Shown: positions 15,339-22,919 of the stretch, in pieces | Layout: every line of letters starts with the position of its first letter | Position numbering within the stretch: the first letter of the stretch is position 1 | Assembly: GCA_018828145.1 (NCBI GenBank) | Contig: JAHJWO010000034.1 | Coordinates: 1-40,179, forward strand | Length of the DNA stretch: 40,179 nucleotides | Origin: Alphaproteobacteria bacterium | Lineage (GTDB): Bacteria; Pseudomonadota; Alphaproteobacteria; Rhizobiales; Devosiaceae | Reading direction: 5' to 3' | The notes under the pieces: generated by a model | What the model saw: the letters and a program-made list of their open reading frames with translations, nothing else | Databases searched by the model: none | Told to the model about the DNA's origin: nothing | Program-made: the position numbers and the translations under genes

Positions 15339-15659
15339 ATGACCGACACCTCGCCGCCTATCACTGCCGCCCAGAGCCGCGCCGGCCGCGCGCTTGTCGG
15401 CTGGTCGGTTCCCGCGCTTGCCGAAGCGACTGCCATGCCGGTCAACCAGATCGAGCAATTCGAGGCTGAAACCCTCGACCCTGATGCCGAGTGCCAGCGC
15501 GCCATCCGCACCGCGCTCGAAGCCGCTGGTGTCCTCTTCCTCCCCGAACAGGGCGGCGAAGGCGTCGGCGTCCGCCTCAAATTCCCCCGCCTCACCGTCA
15601 AGCGCATCCAGACCTGGGAAGGCGAAGGCGGCACCACCGGCGAAGACGACATTCCCTGA
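15339..15659 (+). CDS. Small helix-turn-helix (XRE-like) protein
   Basis: The 106-residue product resembles the short XRE-type HTH proteins common in Rhizobiales. QSRAGRALVGWSVPALAEATAMPVNQIEQFEAE fills the HTH (about residues 10-45), followed by IRTALEAAGVLFLPEQGGEGVGVRLK, a frequent end in this family. About 30 further residues, rich in Gly and Glu, have no known domain. The ATG at 15339 has AGGAG 9 bp upstream. It is probably a DNA-binding regulator; the target is unknown but could be the divergent SRPBCC gene. Confidence 0.8.
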   Translation: MTDTSPPITAAQSRAGRALVGWSVPALAEATAMPVNQIEQFEAETLDPDAECQRAIRTALEAAGVLFLPEQGGEGVGVRLKFPRLTVKRIQTWEGEGGTTGEDDIP

Positions 15660-15675
15660 CCTTCACGAGCCCCTT

Positions 15676-15728
15676 CACCTCTCCCTATGGGGGAGAGGTC
15701 GGCGCGCAGCGCCGGGTGAGGGGGCCTT
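15676..15728 (+). repeat. Family A palindromic repeat, copy A3 (reference copy)
   Basis: Hairpin 1 is ACCTCTCCC (15677-15685) with GGGAGAGGT (15691-15699). Hairpin 2 is CGGCGC (15700-15705) with GCGCCG (15709-15714) around GCA. The tail is GGTGAGGGGGCCTT. Copy A4 follows 21 bp later in inverted orientation, so the pair forms a larger palindrome between the HTH gene and convergent murQ. Confidence 0.85.
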
Positions 15729-15749
15729 TACTGGGTGAGCTGCCTGAGG

Positions 15750-15805
15750 AAGGCCCCTCACCCGACCCAAGAGGGTCGACCTCTCCCCCAGAGGGAGAGG
15801 TGAAG
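15750..15805 (-). repeat. Family A palindromic repeat, copy A4 (inverted)
   Basis: This copy has the same architecture as A3 on the opposite strand. Its second hairpin uses CGACCC/GGGTCG instead of CGGCGC/GCGCCG, exactly as in A1. It ends 7 bp before the murQ stop codon. Confidence 0.85.
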
Positions 15806-15812
15806 AAAGACG

Positions 15813-16709
15813 CTACCGCCCCAGCATCCCCAGCGCCGGCCGCAAGTGCCCGTCACTCTCCACCAGCATCCGCTGCGCGGCCTCAACGCCGTCCGCGCCC
15901 GCAGCCAGCAATATCGCCACCTTCACCGCGCCATCCGCCCGCTCCAGCGCTGCCGCGGCGGCAGTCTCATCCACGCTGCTGACCGCCATCACGATCCGCT
16001 GCGCCCGCCCGCGCAGCTTGAGATTGTCGGCGATCACATTGACCATGAAGCCGTCATGCACATGGCCCAGGTGAATGGCCATCATGGTCGAGAGCATGTT
16101 GAGCGCGATCTTCTGCGCCGTGCCCGCCCCCATACGGGTCGATCCGGCAATCACCTCGGGCGGCGTCGGCAGGCAGATCGCCACGTCGACCTTGGCAAAG
16201 ATCGGCGCGCCCTGATTGTTGCTGATGCCGATGGCGCGGGCGCCCGCCGCACGGGCTGCTTCGACCGCCGCCATGGGGTAGGGCGTATAGCCGCTGGCCG
16301 TGAGCGCGATGACGCAGTCGCCCGGCCCGACACCCGCCGCGGCGATCTCGGCCCTGGCCGACTCTGCATCGTCCTCCGGCCCGCCTTCCATATTGGTGAG
16401 CCCGGCAATGCCGCCGGCCAGCAGCACCTTGATGCGGTCCCGCGCAATGCCATAGGTGCCCGGCAGTTCCAGCGCATCGGCCAGTGCCATCAGCCCCGAA
16501 CTGCCCGCTGCCGCATAGATCAGCCTCCCGCCGCCTTTGAGGCATGTCGCGGCAAGTTCGGCCGCCGCCGCAATCTCCGGCACCGCGTCCTGCACCACCC
16601 TGGCGGCCTCGGCCTGCGCGTTGGCGAGAATCGCCAATGCCTCCTGTGGGGGCCGCGTGTCGAAGCCTTTCGCACGGGCATGAACCATCTCGGTTTGCGT
16701 TGCAGTCAT
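15813..16709 (-). CDS. murQ: N-acetylmuramic acid 6-phosphate etherase
   Basis: MurQ cleaves the lactyl ether of MurNAc-6-P to give GlcNAc-6-P and D-lactate in peptidoglycan recycling. The 298-residue SIS-domain protein is the usual length. Catalytic-region residues are Glu81 in ALELPGTYG and Glu108/Glu112 in NMEGGPEDD. The family hallmark STRMGAGTAQKIALNMLSTM is present. The usual GTSGR phosphate loop reads GSSGL here, a mild departure. The ATG at 16709 is preferred to one 30 bp upstream because AGGAGAG precedes it. A promoter (TAGACA, 16 bp, CATTAT) overlaps a direct-repeat operator shared with the divergent gntR gene. The product feeds NagA and the SIS deaminase encoded opposite. No AnmK or MurNAc PTS gene is in the window. 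Confidence 0.9.
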   Translation of the reverse strand: MTATQTEMVHARAKGFDTRPPQEALAILANAQAEAARVVQDAVPEIAAAAELAATCLKGGGRLIYAAAGSSGLMALADALELPGTYGIARDRIKVLLAGGIAGLTNMEGGPEDDAESARAEIAAAGVGPGDCVIALTASGYTPYPMAAVEAARAAGARAIGISNNQGAPIFAKVDVAICLPTPPEVIAGSTRMGAGTAQKIALNMLSTMMAIHLGHVHDGFMVNVIADNLKLRGRAQRIVMAVSSVDETAAAAALERADGAVKVAILLAAGADGVEAAQRMLVESDGHLRPALGMLGR

Positions 16710-16727
16710 GCCGCTCTCCTGTCGTCG

Positions 16728-16757
16728 CAATAATGCCAAAAAAATACCACTTGTCTA
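16728..16757 (-). promoter_or_regulatory. murQ promoter with GntR-type direct-repeat operator
   Basis: On the minus strand, -35 TAGACA (16752-16757), a 16-bp spacer and -10 CATTAT (16730-16735) form a good promoter. A 22-bp element (16728-16749) overlaps it, with half-sites TGGTATT and TGGCATT 12 bp apart. It matches the element at 16866-16887 at 19 of 22 positions and is placed identically relative to the -10. The murQ leader would be only about 15 nt. Confidence 0.65.
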
Positions 16758-16857
16758 CTCAGCGGCGCGACCCTTCGTCTCATACGGGTCGCGCCAGCTC
16801 TAAAACGTCAATTGCGTCAGCGTTATGCCTCAATAGTGCATTGGCGCTTTTTGGGGC

Positions 16858-16887
16858 TTGGTGAATGGTATTTTATTGGTATTATGG
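16858..16887 (+). promoter_or_regulatory. gntR operon promoter with GntR-type direct-repeat operator
   Basis: TTGGTG (16858-16863), a 16-bp spacer and TATTAT (16880-16885) form the promoter. The operator (16866-16887) carries TGGTATT at 16866 and 16878, exactly 12 bp apart. The placement inside spacer and -10 suggests repression and autoregulation by the HutC-type protein encoded downstream. Confidence 0.65.
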
Positions 16888-16972
16888 CGCCCGAGCAGCG
16901 GGGCTTGGCCAATCCGCGGACATTTAGTGATATGCATCGCACCGTCAGGTGCAACGAGGCGAGGGGGAAAGA

Positions 16973-17761
16973 GTGGCCGATATGCCCAACAGTTTCTTTG
17001 CCGATGGTCCGGTGGTGCTGCCAACGGGTGGGCCGCTCTATCTCCAGCTCAAGCGCTGGATCGAGGATGCCATTCATAGCGGCGCGGTCAATCCCGGCGA
17101 CGCCCTCCCATCCGAGCGCGATCTGGCCACCAAGGTCGATGTGTCGCGCGTCACCGTGCGCAAGGCCGTGCTGCAGCTGGTCAAGGACGGTGTTCTGGTC
17201 CAGCGCCACGGCTCGGGCACTTTCGTCGCGCCGCAGACCCAGCGCGTCGAGCAGTCCCTGTCCAACCTCACCTCCTTCACCGAGGATATGGCCCGTCGGG
17301 GCATGGCCGTTCGCGCCGAATGGCTCGATCGCGGTCTCTATGTCCCGTCGCCGGAAGAAACCGTCATCCTGGGCCTGACCTCGGGCGAGCAGGTGGCCCG
17401 TATCGCGCGCCTCCGCCTGACGGGCGATACGCCGCTAGCCATCGAGCGCGCCAGCCTCTCCTCGCGCACGCTGCCCGATCCGGCCGGCATCGGCGATTCT
17501 CTCTATAAGCACCTCGACAAGACCGCCAGCCGCCCGGTTCGCGCCATCCAGCGCATCCGCGCTGCCAACCTCAATGAGGAAGATGCGGCTTTGCTGCAGG
17601 TGCCGGCCGGCTCGGCCGGGCTCAATATCGAGCGCACCTCTTATCTCGCCTCGGGCCGCGTTATCGAATTCACCCGCTCGATCTACCGGGGCGATACCTA
17701 TGACTTTGTCGCCGAGCTCCGGCTCGGCGACTCGCCTGCGACAGGAGCCAGCAAGCCGTGA
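16973..17761 (+). CDS. GntR family (HutC subfamily) regulator, NagR/NagQ-like
   Basis: The 262-residue protein has an N-terminal winged helix, about residues 15-80. It begins GGPLYLQLKRWIEDAI and continues with LPSERDLATKVDVSRVTVRKAVLQLVKDGVLVQRHGSGTFV split over the recognition helix and wing. A UTRA effector domain follows (about 100-250). HutC regulators next to nagA and SIS genes normally sense GlcN-6-P or GlcNAc-6-P. A GTG at 16973 is taken as the start because GAGGGGGAAA lies 4-13 bp upstream; the ATG at 16982 is an alternative. Its stop overlaps the GTG of the SIS gene. The probable operators lie in both divergent promoters. Confidence 0.87.
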   Translation: MADMPNSFFADGPVVLPTGGPLYLQLKRWIEDAIHSGAVNPGDALPSERDLATKVDVSRVTVRKAVLQLVKDGVLVQRHGSGTFVAPQTQRVEQSLSNLTSFTEDMARRGMAVRAEWLDRGLYVPSPEETVILGLTSGEQVARIARLRLTGDTPLAIERASLSSRTLPDPAGIGDSLYKHLDKTASRPVRAIQRIRAANLNEEDAALLQVPAGSAGLNIERTSYLASGRVIEFTRSIYRGDTYDFVAELRLGDSPATGASKP

Positions 17762-18792
17762 CTTTGCCGAACCAGACCCACATGCGCCAGGAAGTCGAAG
17801 CCATTCCCGGCGTCGTCGCCAATTTCCTCGATCAGAGCCGCCCGGTGCTCGATGCTGCCGCCGCTGCTCTGCGTGAGCGCAATCCGCTTCTGGTCGCCAC
17901 GGTCGCCCGCGGTTCGTCCGATCACGCCTCGTCCTACCTCAAATATGCCATCGAGCTGACCCTCGGCCTGCCGGTCGCCTCCATAGGCCCGTCCATTGCC
18001 TCGATCTATGGCAAGGATCTCAAGCTCGACCGTTGCGCCGCCATTGCCATCTCGCAATCCGGCAAGAGCCCCGACATTGTCGGCATGACCCAGTCGGCCC
18101 GCCGCTCCGGCGCCACCACCATTGCCATTACCAATACCGCCGGCTCGCCTCTGGCCGACGCGTCCGATTTCACCATTGACCTGCATGCCGGCCTCGAAAA
18201 GTCCGTCGCCGCCACCAAGACCTTCGCCACCTCGGTCGTGGCGGGCCTCGCGCTCATCGCCCGCTGGAGCGGCGATGACGCGCTCACCGCCGCCGTCAAC
18301 GATCTGCCCAATTCGCTCGCCCGCGCCGTCGCCTGCGACTGGTCCGAACTCATCGGCGCGCTCGACGGCCACAATGCCCTCTATGTCCTGGGCCGCGGTC
18401 CCGGCTTTGCCATTGCCAGCGAGGCAGCGCTCAAGTTCAAGGAAACCTGCAACATCCAGGCCGAGGCCTATAGCGCCGCCGAAGTGATGCATGGCCCCGT
18501 CGCCATCGTCACGCCGGGCTATCCCGTTCTGGGCCTGGCCGCCCGCGACGCCGCCGAGGCTTCGGTCGCCGACATGGCCCACAAGCTGGCCGGGCAGGGC
18601 GCGCTATCCTTTGTGACCAGTGACCGTCCCGGCGCGGCAAGGGCCTTGCCCTTCGCCGCCACCGGTCACCCGCTGACCGATCCGCTGGCGCTGATCGTCT
18701 CCTTCTATGGCTTTGTCGAAAAACTGTCGCTGCATCGCGGCTTCAACCCCGACGTGCCCCCGGCACTCAAGAAGGTCACCGAGACGCTATGA
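17758..18792 (+). CDS. SIS-domain protein, probable glucosamine-6-phosphate deaminase (NagB-II type)
   Basis: The 344-residue protein contains two SIS domains like the isomerase half of GlmS. GSSDHASSYLKYAIE (about residue 45) and ISQSGKSPDIVGM (about 98) carry the phosphosugar-binding Ser/Thr loops, and EAYSAAEVMHGPVAI (about 235-250) is the GlmS/AgaS-like loop. There is no N-terminal glutaminase domain, so it should deaminate GlcN-6-P to fructose-6-P rather than synthesise it. This fits the operon with nagA and divergent murQ. It starts with GTG overlapping the gntR stop by 4 bp, and its own stop overlaps the nagA ATG by 4 bp. An isomerase acting on another amino-sugar phosphate is the main alternative. 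Confidence 0.85.
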   Translation: MTLPNQTHMRQEVEAIPGVVANFLDQSRPVLDAAAAALRERNPLLVATVARGSSDHASSYLKYAIELTLGLPVASIGPSIASIYGKDLKLDRCAAIAISQSGKSPDIVGMTQSARRSGATTIAITNTAGSPLADASDFTIDLHAGLEKSVAATKTFATSVVAGLALIARWSGDDALTAAVNDLPNSLARAVACDWSELIGALDGHNALYVLGRGPGFAIASEAALKFKETCNIQAEAYSAAEVMHGPVAIVTPGYPVLGLAARDAAEASVADMAHKLAGQGALSFVTSDRPGAARALPFAATGHPLTDPLALIVSFYGFVEKLSLHRGFNPDVPPALKKVTETL

Positions 18793-19949
18793 GCGACCTG
18801 CAGGCCATTGTCGGCGCCCGCATCTTTGACGGGCATGATTGGCATGATGATGCAGCCCTGCTGATCGAGTTCGGCCAGGTCTGCGCCATTGTGCGCCGGA
18901 GTGACGTGCCGGCGCATTCATTCACCGTTCAACTCGGTGACGGAATTGTGGCGCCGGGCTTCATTGACCTGCAGGTCAATGGCGGCGGCGGCGCGCTGTT
19001 CAACAATAATCCTACGGTCGATACCATCCGCACCATCTGCGCCGCCCACGCGCAGTTCGGCACCACGGCCCTCTTGCCGACCCTGATCACCGACACGCCA
19101 GAGATCAACATCGCCGCCCTCGCGGCGGGAAAAGCTGCGACAGAACAAGGCGTTCCGGGCTTTCTCGGACTCCATCTCGAAGGGCCGCATCTGTCGCTCG
19201 CCCGCAAGGGCACGCATGACCCGGCCCTGATCCGCCCCATGGACGACGCCGATCTCGCCCGCATCCTCGCCGCCCGCCCCGACCTGCCCAACCTCCTGGT
19301 CACAGTCGCCGCCGAAACCGTCACCCCGGCCCAGATTCAAGCCCTCTCCAACGCCGGAATCATCGTCAGCATCGGCCATTCCGATGCCTCCTTAACCGTT
19401 GCCAATGCTGCATTTTCTGCCGGCGCCAGCATGGCCACCCACCTGTTCAACGCCATGAGCCAGCTCGGCAACCGCGAGCCCGGCGTGGTCGGCGCGGTAC
19501 TCACCAATGACGCTGTTTATGCCGGCCTGATCGCCGACGGCATCCACGTTCATCCCGCCGCCATCGAGATCGCCCTGCGCGCCAAGACCGGCCCCGGCCG
19601 CATCTTCCTCGTCACCGATGCCATGTCCCAGACTGGCACCGACCTGACCACGCTCACCCTCAATGGCCGCACCATCACCCGCGCCGGCGGCGCCCTGCGC
19701 CTCGCCGATGGCACCCTGGCCGGCGCCGACCTCGACATGGTCGACGCCGTCGAGTTCATGCATGGCCGCATCGGACTGCCCATCGAGGAGTCCCTCCGCA
19801 TGGCCTCGCTTTATCCCGCGCAGGCCATGGGCATCGATGCCGAGTTCGGCCACCTCCAGCCCGGCGCCCGCGCCAACTTCCTCCACTTGTCCAACAGCCG
19901 CCAGCTCCACGCCACCTGGATCGGCGGGCGTGAAGTCTGGCGCGCATGA
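18789..19949 (+). CDS. nagA: N-acetylglucosamine-6-phosphate deacetylase
   Basis: NagA removes the acetyl group from GlcNAc-6-P, giving GlcN-6-P and acetate. The 386-residue amidohydrolase-superfamily protein shows VAPGFIDLQVNGGGG (about residues 54-68), metal ligand Glu131 in HLEGPHLS, His197 in IGHSDAS, His218 in ATHLFNAMS, and catalytic Asp277 in LVTDAMS. It is the last gene of the gntR-SIS-nagA operon, joined by an ATGA overlap. The enzyme links MurQ's product to central metabolism. Its transcript probably ends in the long inverted repeat directly downstream. Confidence 0.93.
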   Translation: MSDLQAIVGARIFDGHDWHDDAALLIEFGQVCAIVRRSDVPAHSFTVQLGDGIVAPGFIDLQVNGGGGALFNNNPTVDTIRTICAAHAQFGTTALLPTLITDTPEINIAALAAGKAATEQGVPGFLGLHLEGPHLSLARKGTHDPALIRPMDDADLARILAARPDLPNLLVTVAAETVTPAQIQALSNAGIIVSIGHSDASLTVANAAFSAGASMATHLFNAMSQLGNREPGVVGAVLTNDAVYAGLIADGIHVHPAAIEIALRAKTGPGRIFLVTDAMSQTGTDLTTLTLNGRTITRAGGALRLADGTLAGADLDMVDAVEFMHGRIGLPIEESLRMASLYPAQAMGIDAEFGHLQPGARANFLHLSNSRQLHATWIGGREVWRA

Positions 19950-19953
19950 CGGC

Positions 19954-20098
19954 AGAACCGGTCGAATTTCAGCTCAGGCTGAGCCGAAAATGTCGATGTT
20001 CGAGAACCGGAGCGGAGCGTACGTTCAAGTACGTGAGCACCGGAAGCGCAGAACACCGGCATTTGCAGGCCAGCATCAGCTGAAAGTCGATCGGTTCT
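19954..20098. repeat. 145-bp imperfect inverted repeat between convergent genes
   Basis: Outer arms of 21 bp (19954-19974 and 20078-20098) match at 19 positions; one begins AGAACCGGTCGA, the other ends TCGATCGGTTCT. Inside, further pairing runs through GCTGAGCC, AAATG and TGTTC blocks to a central CGTAC/GTACG palindrome. It fills the space between nagA and the convergent SDR gene and reaches into the SDR stop codon. It has no ORF or T-run; it is probably a mobile palindromic element serving as a bidirectional terminator. Confidence 0.75.
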
Positions 20099-20840
20099 AG
20101 CCCCGGCCGATGTAGGGCATGTTGGTCGCCATCACCGTCATGAACTGCACATTGGCTGCGAGCGGCAGCCCGGCCATATAGAGCAGGGCATCGACCACAT
20201 GTTTCACATCAAAGGTCGGCTCCGGCATCATCGTCCCGTTGGCCTGCAGCGAGCCGCTGTTCATGCTGCTGGTCATGTCCGTAGCCGCATTGCCGATATC
20301 GATTTGCCCGCAGGCGATCCCAAAGGCGCGCCCATCCAGCGATATCGCCTTGGTCAGCCCGGTGATGGCATGCTTGGTCGCGGTATAGGACGCCGCCCCG
20401 GGCCGCGGCACATAGGCCGAGATGGAACCGTTATTGATGATCCGCCCACCCTGCGGAGACTGGTCCCGCATCGCCCGGAACGCCTCGCGCGCGACATAGA
20501 AGGCGCCATTGAGGTTGGTATCGACCATCTCTTTCCAGGTCACGACGTCCAGATCGCCGAATGACACGGCCGGCGCAAACCGGCCGGCATTGTTGAACAC
20601 TAGGTCTATCCGGCCATATCTCTCCTTCACCCCGGAAAAGAACTGCGCCACTTCCGCCGGATCGGTGACGTCACACTCTCCCCAATGACCGCCCGTCTCG
20701 TTGGCGACCTGTTGCAGGGCATCCGCCCGGCGCCCGCAAATGGCCACATCATATCCCACAGCGGCAAATCCCAGCGCCGCCGCCCGGCCAATCCCCGAAC
20801 TGCCGCCCGTGACTACCGCGACTTTCCTCTGCGTCTCCAT
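20097..20840 (-). CDS. SDR family oxidoreductase
   Basis: The 247-residue classical SDR has TGGSSGIG at residues 11-18, NNAG at 83-86, Ser139, and Tyr152-x3-Lys156 in SYTATK. GRRAD after strand 2 suggests NADP(H) preference through the Arg pair (inference). The C-terminal part differs from most SDRs, with [32 protein letters not shown], resembling the YdfG/serine-dehydrogenase-like group. The ATG at 20840 follows GGAGAGA; the longer frame to 20888 adds residues with no family match. The substrate is unknown. It is convergent with nagA and not part of that operon. Confidence 0.88.
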   Translation of the reverse strand: METQRKVAVVTGGSSGIGRAAALGFAAVGYDVAICGRRADALQQVANETGGHWGECDVTDPAEVAQFFSGVKERYGRIDLVFNNAGRFAPAVSFGDLDVVTWKEMVDTNLNGAFYVAREAFRAMRDQSPQGGRIINNGSISAYVPRPGAASYTATKHAITGLTKAISLDGRAFGIACGQIDIGNAATDMTSSMNSGSLQANGTMMPEPTFDVKHVVDALLYMAGLPLAANVQFMTVMATNMPYIGRG

Positions 20841-21287
20841 GCTCTCTCCAATTGTGGCAGCGACCGCGTCGCAGTCCGTTGATTCCAAAATCTCTGCGCA
20901 TTTGCGCCTTATTTCGCTCGGCGTCCCGGATTGGTTATCTGACGCGTTTGGCGCCCTTCGCCCGCCAAACTGGTTTAACTTGCTTCGAAGACCCCCGAAA
21001 ACCGGGCGACTTTAACGGCTCGTTCAGCCGGGTTAACAAGTAGTTTCCATCTGTGTGCTGAATCTGCAACATCCGGTTGGCAACCATATTGCCGGCCCAG
21101 CAAAACGGCTTTTGCGTGATTGCGTCATCTCCAGCCATGCGTAGAGTGGGTCTTGCGAATCCATGCATGGGATCGTTTGTCGGTCGCAGCGCGACGGCAA
21201 CACACTGCACCACGAATAAGTGTGGTCGCGTTACGACAAACCGCTGGGTAACCGGCACCAAGAATGACTGACTTTGGAGGTCAACTA
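20841..21287. other. 447-bp intergenic region, leader and promoter of the porin
   Basis: This AT-richer stretch lies between the divergent SDR and porin starts. I see no gene. A multi-hairpin structure occupies 21175-21241, and TTTGGAGG (21274-21280) is a strong ribosome site for the porin. A clear -35/-10 pair could not be chosen; TTGCGT boxes near 21112 and 21120 have only poor -10 partners. Confidence 0.5.
21175..21241 (+). promoter_or_regulatory. Predicted three-way-junction structure in the porin leader
   Basis: GTTTGTCG (21175-21182) pairs perfectly with CGACAAAC (21234-21241) and encloses two hairpins: GTCGC/GCGAC (21183-21195, loop AGC) and CACACT/AGTGTG (21201-21224). The block ends 32 nt before the Shine-Dalgarno. 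It could stabilise the mRNA, bind a regulator or be an sRNA target; no known riboswitch was recognised. Confidence 0.4.
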
Positions 21288-22682
21288 ATGAAACTCAAGA
21301 GCCTTATCCTCGGTTCTGTTGCTGCTGCCGGTCTCTCGACCGCTGGCTTTGCTGCCGATCTCGGCGTTCTCACCTCGCTCGACGTTTGTGACGAGCTGGG
21401 CCTTGCTGGCCTGACCATCTCGTCCGACACCAACTGCCTGCAGATCTCGGGCAAGGTTTCGTACACGTTCGAATACGGCAATTTCGGCGGCGGTGGCTAC
21501 GTCATCGGCCAGGGTCCGTTCCCGGGCCCTAATAATGATGGCAACGTCAGTGTTGATCGGCCGAGCGCTGTGGCTGGTAACGATTGGGACTCGAAGGTTG
21601 AGACCCTGCTGAAGTTCGTGGGCACCGCTTCGAGCGACTTCGGTCCGGCTCGTGTAGTGATTAATCTGCGTCAGCGCGATTACTACCGTGTGCGCGATGC
21701 GGTCGTGGTCGGTCCTCCGACCTACACCGATGCGCATCCTCTGCGCGCTGAAGACGCCTACGTTCAGGTTGGTGATACGACCATTCTTTCTGCTGGTAAG
21801 AAAGGTTCGATCTTCAACGAAGGTGATGACGAGCCGTTCAACTTCACTGGTCTGTTCATTTCGAAGGATGCCGACGTCGGCGTTTGGGAAGGTCCCGTCC
21901 GCAAGGGTGGCCATGTCATCCAGCTCGAGACTCAGTTCGGCGAAGGCTTTATCGGTAAGCTTGGTCTCGAAGCCCTCGATCGCACCGATTCTGCCGCTGG
22001 CAGCCTGATCGGCGTTCTCGAATATGCTGGTGACGGCATCACTGCTCACATCAGCGGCTCCGTCGGCGGTCTTCTTGACGGTATCCAGAACACCGGCGAC
22101 ACCTACGCTGTCCATGCTGGTATCACCGGTACCTTCGACGCCTTTAAGCTCCGTGCTGCTGGCGCTGTTGGCGGCGGCTACATGGCGGGTGGCAATTGGT
22201 CCTATTGGAACGGCCTGGTTTCGGGCGAAGCCAAGTTCGACATGTTCAAGGTTGCTCTCTCGGCTGAAGCTGCCGGTGGCAACGTTGGCGGGGGTGCTGC
22301 TGACTCGCCCACCGATTTTGGTTTCGGCGGTTCGTTCGGTGCCACGGTTGCCGAAGGCATCGAAATCAACATCGGCGGTCGTTACTTCAATGACGGCGTA
22401 GCTGGTGTTGGCGATGGCTACCAGATCGCTGCCCAGTTGATCGCAGCTGTCACCGAGACCATCAAGATCACCGGCGAGATCGGTGTCTACGGTCACGCCG
22501 CTGATACGGTTCCCTTCAACCGTGGTGCTGGCGCCGTTGCCAACGCTGCCTACTCCGACTTCTACGGTTCGGCCGAACTGGCTTGGGCTCCTGGCGGTGG
22601 TTTCACCTCGTCGGTCGGTGCCAAGGTTCAGCAGAACGGTGCCTACAAGGTCACCTTCAAGGCTGCCAAGTCCTTCGAGTAA
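21288..22682 (+). CDS. Major outer-membrane porin (Porin_2 family)
   Basis: The 464-residue protein begins with a Sec signal peptide (MKLKSLILGSVAAAGLSTAGFA, cleaved near residue 22). It continues as alternating amphipathic strands rich in Gly, Asp and aromatic residues, ending with a C-terminal strand in Phe-Glu. LQISGKVSYTFEYG near the start matches the family motif 'CL.ISGxV' of rhizobial porins, with the Cys pair in DVCDELG and TNCLQI. It should form a trimeric beta-barrel for passive diffusion. Codon choice differs from neighbours, favouring GCT, GGT, GTT and TCG, as in highly expressed genes. TTTGGAGG precedes the ATG and a strong terminator follows, so it is a single-gene unit. Confidence 0.9.
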   Translation: MKLKSLILGSVAAAGLSTAGFAADLGVLTSLDVCDELGLAGLTISSDTNCLQISGKVSYTFEYGNFGGGGYVIGQGPFPGPNNDGNVSVDRPSAVAGNDWDSKVETLLKFVGTASSDFGPARVVINLRQRDYYRVRDAVVVGPPTYTDAHPLRAEDAYVQVGDTTILSAGKKGSIFNEGDDEPFNFTGLFISKDADVGVWEGPVRKGGHVIQLETQFGEGFIGKLGLEALDRTDSAAGSLIGVLEYAGDGITAHISGSVGGLLDGIQNTGDTYAVHAGITGTFDAFKLRAAGAVGGGYMAGGNWSYWNGLVSGEAKFDMFKVALSAEAAGGNVGGGAADSPTDFGFGGSFGATVAEGIEINIGGRYFNDGVAGVGDGYQIAAQLIAAVTETIKITGEIGVYGHAADTVPFNRGAGAVANAAYSDFYGSAELAWAPGGGFTSSVGAKVQQNGAYKVTFKAAKSFE

Positions 22683-22707
22683 TCCTCGGATCGCTTTGGA
22701 CTACGGA

Positions 22708-22733
22708 AAGGCCCGGCTCATGCCGGGCCTTTC
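22708..22733 (+). terminator. Intrinsic terminator of the porin gene
   Basis: AAAGGCCCGGC (22708-22718) pairs perfectly with GCCGGGCCTTT (22723-22733) around a TCAT loop, then CTGCTTTTG. It is the strongest kind of rho-independent terminator and begins 26 bp after the porin stop codon. Confidence 0.9.
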
Positions 22734-22919
22734 TGCTTTTGTGCGCTGCTCTTCTGCGGTCGCGCACTGATTCTCTCGTTTCGACCTGCAGCCGCCGCGA
22801 ACTTGCGCGTGCGCCAGAAATAATCCCGCGCAGACAATCACTTAGAGCCGCCGTTTTCGTTTGCGCGCCGGGCGAAATGCACTAGCGTTGCAGCAATTGC
22901 GGACATTCACGGAACAGGA

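Noticed and set aside
15676..15805. Possible CRISPR or integron-like array because of repeated blocks
   Set aside because: There are only two copies, in inverted orientation and without regular spacers. They are dispersed palindromic repeats found at several other gene ends.
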